NCBI GenBank assembly: GCA_022565135.1
Contig: JADFKA010000060.1
Location: 1-8,722, forward strand
DNA: 8,722 bases
Direction: 5' to 3'
Source: Pseudomonadota bacterium
Lineage (GTDB): Bacteria; Pseudomonadota; Gammaproteobacteria; Steroidobacterales; Woeseiaceae
Positions within the stretch are counted from its first letter, which is position 1. The number at the start of each line of letters is the position of its first letter. The notes under the pieces are model-generated. The model had not been told where the DNA came from. It saw only the letters and a list, made by a program, of their open reading frames with translations, and did no database searches. The position numbers were made by a program, and so were the translations under genes. This document shows positions 6,071-8,722 of the stretch, one piece after another.

Positions 6071-7945
6071 CTACAGCGACGTCGACTCGTACGCGATCTT
6101 GCCACCGACCAGTGTGAGCACCGGCTTAAGTTCGGCAAGATTTTCAATCGCAACATCCATGATGTTACCGTCGAACACGACGAGATCGGCCAGCTTGCCA
6201 GGCTCAATCGAACCGAGAGTGTCGCTCGCGCCGATGAACCGCGCCGCCCAGCGCGTTAATGCGAGCAGGGCCTCCTCCCGATCCAGGACCTGGTCGGGGG
6301 CAACGACATCACCATGTTTTGAAATACGTGTCACGGCCAGATGCATATACCAGGTCGGGTATCTTCTATCATCATCGGGTTCCGACCCCTCGATGTGAAA
6401 CGGGATGCCGTTATCAAGCAGCATCCGCAACGGCGCCATGCGCTCCAGTCCTTCCCTGCCCCACTGCGCCTCGATCACCTTTTCGATACCGAGCGGACGG
6501 GCATCGCGTTGATTGATGCCGGTATTCAGCGACACGCCAAAACGAATAATGTCACGCAGCTCTGGATTGGCATTGAAGTATTCGAACACTTCGGGAATCC
6601 AGTCGATATTGTGATCAAATCCCTGCGGCCGCCAGAGTTCTTTGACGTACATGTTTTGCTGTCGCTCAGCCGTCGCGACATTTTGCATTGCCAGGCGAAT
6701 CGCCTCGCTGCCCATGTTGTGCACGCCCGTGACATTCCAGCCATGTTGCCGCGCGAGTAGCACGTTATGGTAATCCGTCTGTGTCTGCTGCAACTCGTTG
6801 AGGTCACCCTGCCCGAGGTCCGTGAACCACTGGGCCGTCCACCGATTGAAGCCGTGTGTATTCGGGCTCAGCTCCGGGATGACGGTCTGCTTCGGCTCGA
6901 TCGTCAGCAGGCTTGCCGCAGCATCGGGAGAACCCGAATGCGGACCGACCGACGCGCCTACGATTGTCACCATCGGGCCACGATCGTCAGTCAGCGAAAA
7001 ATCGACCAGGTTGCCGATTCGCTTCAGGTAGCGTTCGCCCTCGGGATTTTGCCGTAGAAAGTCGAGTCCCGGATAAACGCGCACTGCGAGTTGCCGGCCA
7101 TCGCCTTCGTGAAACAGCCGATTGAGCACCGTCATCGTCGGCGCACTCATGTGACCGGTCGCCACCGTAACGCCGTGTCGCGCATATTTGGCAAGCGTCT
7201 GCACTGCGTCCGGCACTGCGACTTCGTCGAACCAGGCAGCCGATGGCCACGGCCGAACTTCGCGTCCGACAAAACCCACGAGCTGCGCTCCGGCACGGCC
7301 CGTATAGTTGCCGTTATCGTCGCGATCAAGATGAAAGTGATCAGCCGGGAATCCCTTGTCGATCGCCAGGTCGATCATCGCTGTGTTCAACAACGCGTAG
7401 CTGCTATCGAGGTAAACTGCGATCGGTATCTCCGGAGCAATCTCGTCGAACGTTGTAATGTCCCAGGACTGCATCGCGACACTTGCCCATGAGTCGCTCA
7501 GGTTGAAAAACATCGGCACGCCGGCCGCGCCTTCCCTGTCGACGATGAACGACAGGGTTGCCAGCGCCTGGTCGATTGTGTCACCGCCGAGGTGCGGGTG
7601 GGTGAAGCCGCCCCACTGACTGTCCTTGAGAATGTCGCCGGCCGGGACCGAATTGTCGCCGTCGCTGTAAATGAAACCGGGTGTTAATGATCGGCCGCGA
7701 AGATCGATGCGTCGCGTCTCCGGTCCGGCGAGCCTGAGTATCCGCGCGCTCGTGCCAACAGCCAGAATGTTTTCGTCGCGTACCGCGACGGCTTCAGCAA
7801 CGGTGAATGACTTATCGGCGTCTGCCGTTAGCACCTGGCCATTGAAAAATACGAAGTCCGCGTAGCGAATCACCTCCTCGGGCAGATCCTGACCCTGGGC
7901 AAGAGTGGGCGCTACAACCAGCAGCAACAGTCCAATGAGTTTCAT
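6071..7945 (-). CDS. Exported YtcJ-like amidohydrolase (Amidohydro_3) with remodelled metal site
   Basis: The product has 624 residues with a signal peptide (MKLIGLLLLVVAPTLAQGQ, cleavage near 17-19). The N-terminal and C-terminal composite beta-sandwich signatures are present: FVFFNGQVLTAD near 31-42, LTPGF at 87-91, and GSIEPGKLADLVVFDGN at 578-594, typical of the metal-dependent amidohydrolase superfamily. The usual PGF-I-D-x-H-x-H is here PGFIYSDGD, so both zinc-binding histidines are Asp (95 and 97). The carboxylated-lysine region reads VTIVGAS instead of VK-x-F-x-D-G. His409 (GVHNMG) and His445 (FDHN) are retained, and the late GSD-x-P is GSEPD (Glu522). GGAG lies 9 nt before the ATG. 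The family usually hydrolyses amide or formamide bonds on small molecules; here the activity and metal content are open. It leads the minus-strand unit with the small membrane protein. Confidence 0.88.
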   Translation of the reverse strand: MKLIGLLLLVVAPTLAQGQDLPEEVIRYADFVFFNGQVLTADADKSFTVAEAVAVRDENILAVGTSARILRLAGPETRRIDLRGRSLTPGFIYSDGDNSVPAGDILKDSQWGGFTHPHLGGDTIDQALATLSFIVDREGAAGVPMFFNLSDSWASVAMQSWDITTFDEIAPEIPIAVYLDSSYALLNTAMIDLAIDKGFPADHFHLDRDDNGNYTGRAGAQLVGFVGREVRPWPSAAWFDEVAVPDAVQTLAKYARHGVTVATGHMSAPTMTVLNRLFHEGDGRQLAVRVYPGLDFLRQNPEGERYLKRIGNLVDFSLTDDRGPMVTIVGASVGPHSGSPDAAASLLTIEPKQTVIPELSPNTHGFNRWTAQWFTDLGQGDLNELQQTQTDYHNVLLARQHGWNVTGVHNMGSEAIRLAMQNVATAERQQNMYVKELWRPQGFDHNIDWIPEVFEYFNANPELRDIIRFGVSLNTGINQRDARPLGIEKVIEAQWGREGLERMAPLRMLLDNGIPFHIEGSEPDDDRRYPTWYMHLAVTRISKHGDVVAPDQVLDREEALLALTRWAARFIGASDTLGSIEPGKLADLVVFDGNIMDVAIENLAELKPVLTLVGGKIAYESTSL

Positions 7946-8121
7946 CGGTGGTATCTCCGCAGTGACAACAACGCGACACGATACCGCACGAATATTGGCG
8001 GAGTATGTTCGATTTCATATGCAATGAAACGATCCACGATCACGCAGCCACTTTGCTAAACTGCGACGCACATCGCAAAGAACGCTCAACATAATACGAT
8101 GTTCATTTGGGAAATCCTGTC
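7946..8121. promoter_or_regulatory. Divergent intergenic region between amidohydrolase and lipoprotein genes
   Basis: This 176-bp region must hold the promoters of both flanking genes. On the plus strand CATAAT at 8090-8095 (five of six to TATAAT) would place a start near 8102 and leave a leader of about 20 nt; no good -35 is seen. On the minus strand GGAG at 7955-7958 serves the amidohydrolase. An inverted repeat at 8013-8029 is the main structured element. No RNA gene or further ORF is convincing. Confidence 0.45.
8013..8029. repeat. Inverted repeat, possible operator
   Basis: TTTCAT (8013-8018), a 5-nt spacer ATGCA, then ATGAAA (8024-8029) form a perfect 6-bp dyad in A/T-rich DNA midway in the divergent region. 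Size and location fit a dimeric repressor or activator site, but dyads this short also occur by chance. Confidence 0.35.
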
Positions 8122-8722
8122 ATGCGCAATATACGAGTGATCGTCCCTCGCATTGCACCGATTGCAGTCGCCTTTCTTGGGGTTGCGCTCTGCCCGACAC
8201 TCGTGGGCTGTGCCGAATCGCCATCCGCTGAAGACCAGGTTGTTGCGCTACTCGCCAACGACGCGCCCTATCACCTCGTCTCGGCAAAGCTATTCGACGA
8301 ACTCGGCTGGGATTTACCCGATGGCGGAGCGGCCGTAACGGAGCTCGCCAAGGCGGCTCCCGGTGGTGCGCTGGATCCTCGCGACCTTGAGTCAATTTCT
8401 CCTGCGGCGCTCGGCTATACAGCACGCTGGCACGAAGTTCGTTTCAACACCTACGGGCTCGATTGGGACATTAGCGGCCTTCAATTGACGCCTCGCGATC
8501 CGCGACCCGGCCTGCCGACGATGGTCATCATTAACGGCGGCGCGGCGAACTGGTACGAATTTTTTGTTGACCCGAAGAACCGCCCCGGCCTCGGGCAGTA
8601 CCTCGCCCAGCGAGTACCGGTTCTGTTGCTCTCGATACCGGGCAACTATCGCCACGGCGGCTGGACCAATTCGGAATTCGGCGAGCGAATCCCAGGCTAT
8701 CTGCTGGATCGTGACGTGTCTG
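8122..8722 (+). CDS. Lipoprotein with alpha/beta-hydrolase-like N-terminal half (3' end cut)
   Basis: The frame is open from ATG 8122 to the window end, 200 codons without a stop. The N-terminus (MRNIRVIVPR, then a hydrophobic run) ends in a lipobox L-V-G-C with Cys30 as the lipidation site, so this is a predicted lipoprotein; Ala31 and Glu32 follow, and Asp, the classic inner-membrane retention residue at +2, is absent, which would favour the outer membrane. After about 80 residues of helical-looking leader, the segment TMVIINGGAANWYEF (133-147) resembles the first core strand and oxyanion-hole loop of alpha/beta hydrolases (NGG in place of HGG), followed by VPVLLLSIPGNYRHGGW (166-181) as the next strand and loop. 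The nucleophile serine would lie beyond the window, so catalytic status cannot be judged. Only a weak GGGA precedes the start. It diverges from the amidohydrolase gene. Confidence 0.72.
   Translation, partial: MRNIRVIVPRIAPIAVAFLGVALCPTLVGCAESPSAEDQVVALLANDAPYHLVSAKLFDELGWDLPDGGAAVTELAKAAPGGALDPRDLESISPAALGYTARWHEVRFNTYGLDWDISGLQLTPRDPRPGLPTMVIINGGAANWYEFFVDPKNRPGLGQYLAQRVPVLLLSIPGNYRHGGWTNSEFGERIPGYLLDRDVS

Noticed and set aside
1..8722. tRNA, rRNA, CRISPR arrays, insertion sequences, integrase or phage genes
   Set aside because: Looked for by eye on both strands; no cloverleaf, array of spaced repeats, terminal inverted repeats or transposase-like frame was found.

Overview
The window is a bacterial chromosomal segment of moderate GC (mid-50s % by eye), densely packed with genes. 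Gene content, Shine-Dalgarno spacing, a lipobox and a twin-arginine signal suggest a Gram-negative proteobacterium, plausibly an environmental gammaproteobacterium. This is inferred from gene style only; no rRNA or other taxonomic marker is present. No tRNA, CRISPR array, insertion sequence or phage gene was seen.

Layout: there are eight protein genes in four transcription units. (A) Minus strand, 3212 down to 1: exported bicupin, exported fumarylacetoacetate-hydrolase (FAH) family enzyme, exported alpha/beta hydrolase cut by the left edge. (B) Plus strand, 3305 to 5737: ornithine cyclodeaminase/mu-crystallin family NAD(P) protein, then a Tat-signal M24 (aminopeptidase P/creatinase fold) protein. 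Units A and B diverge from a 92-bp intergenic region. (C) Minus strand, 7945 down to 5748: exported YtcJ-like amidohydrolase, then a 102-residue membrane-anchored protein. Unit C converges on B with a 10-bp gap. (D) Plus strand from 8122: a lipoprotein with an alpha/beta-hydrolase-like start, cut by the right edge and diverging from C across 176 bp.

How they may work together: seven of the eight products carry an export signal, and the predicted activities are mostly hydrolytic or ring/C-C-bond-cleaving (two serine hydrolases, FAH, bicupin, M24, amidohydrolase). That suggests a catabolic module for small organic molecules located largely in the cell envelope, with the OCD-family oxidoreductase as the cytosolic member. 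The substrate cannot be read from the sequence. Bicupin plus FAH recalls aromatic ring cleavage of the gentisate/homogentisate kind, but both here have signal peptides, which is unusual.

The most striking observation is that the M24 protein, the amidohydrolase and the OCD-family protein each keep the overall fold motifs but have substitutions at textbook metal-binding or catalytic positions. The FAH protein, the two cupin domains and the left-hand alpha/beta hydrolase keep theirs. The cluster may therefore contain enzymes repurposed for other chemistry, or binding proteins.
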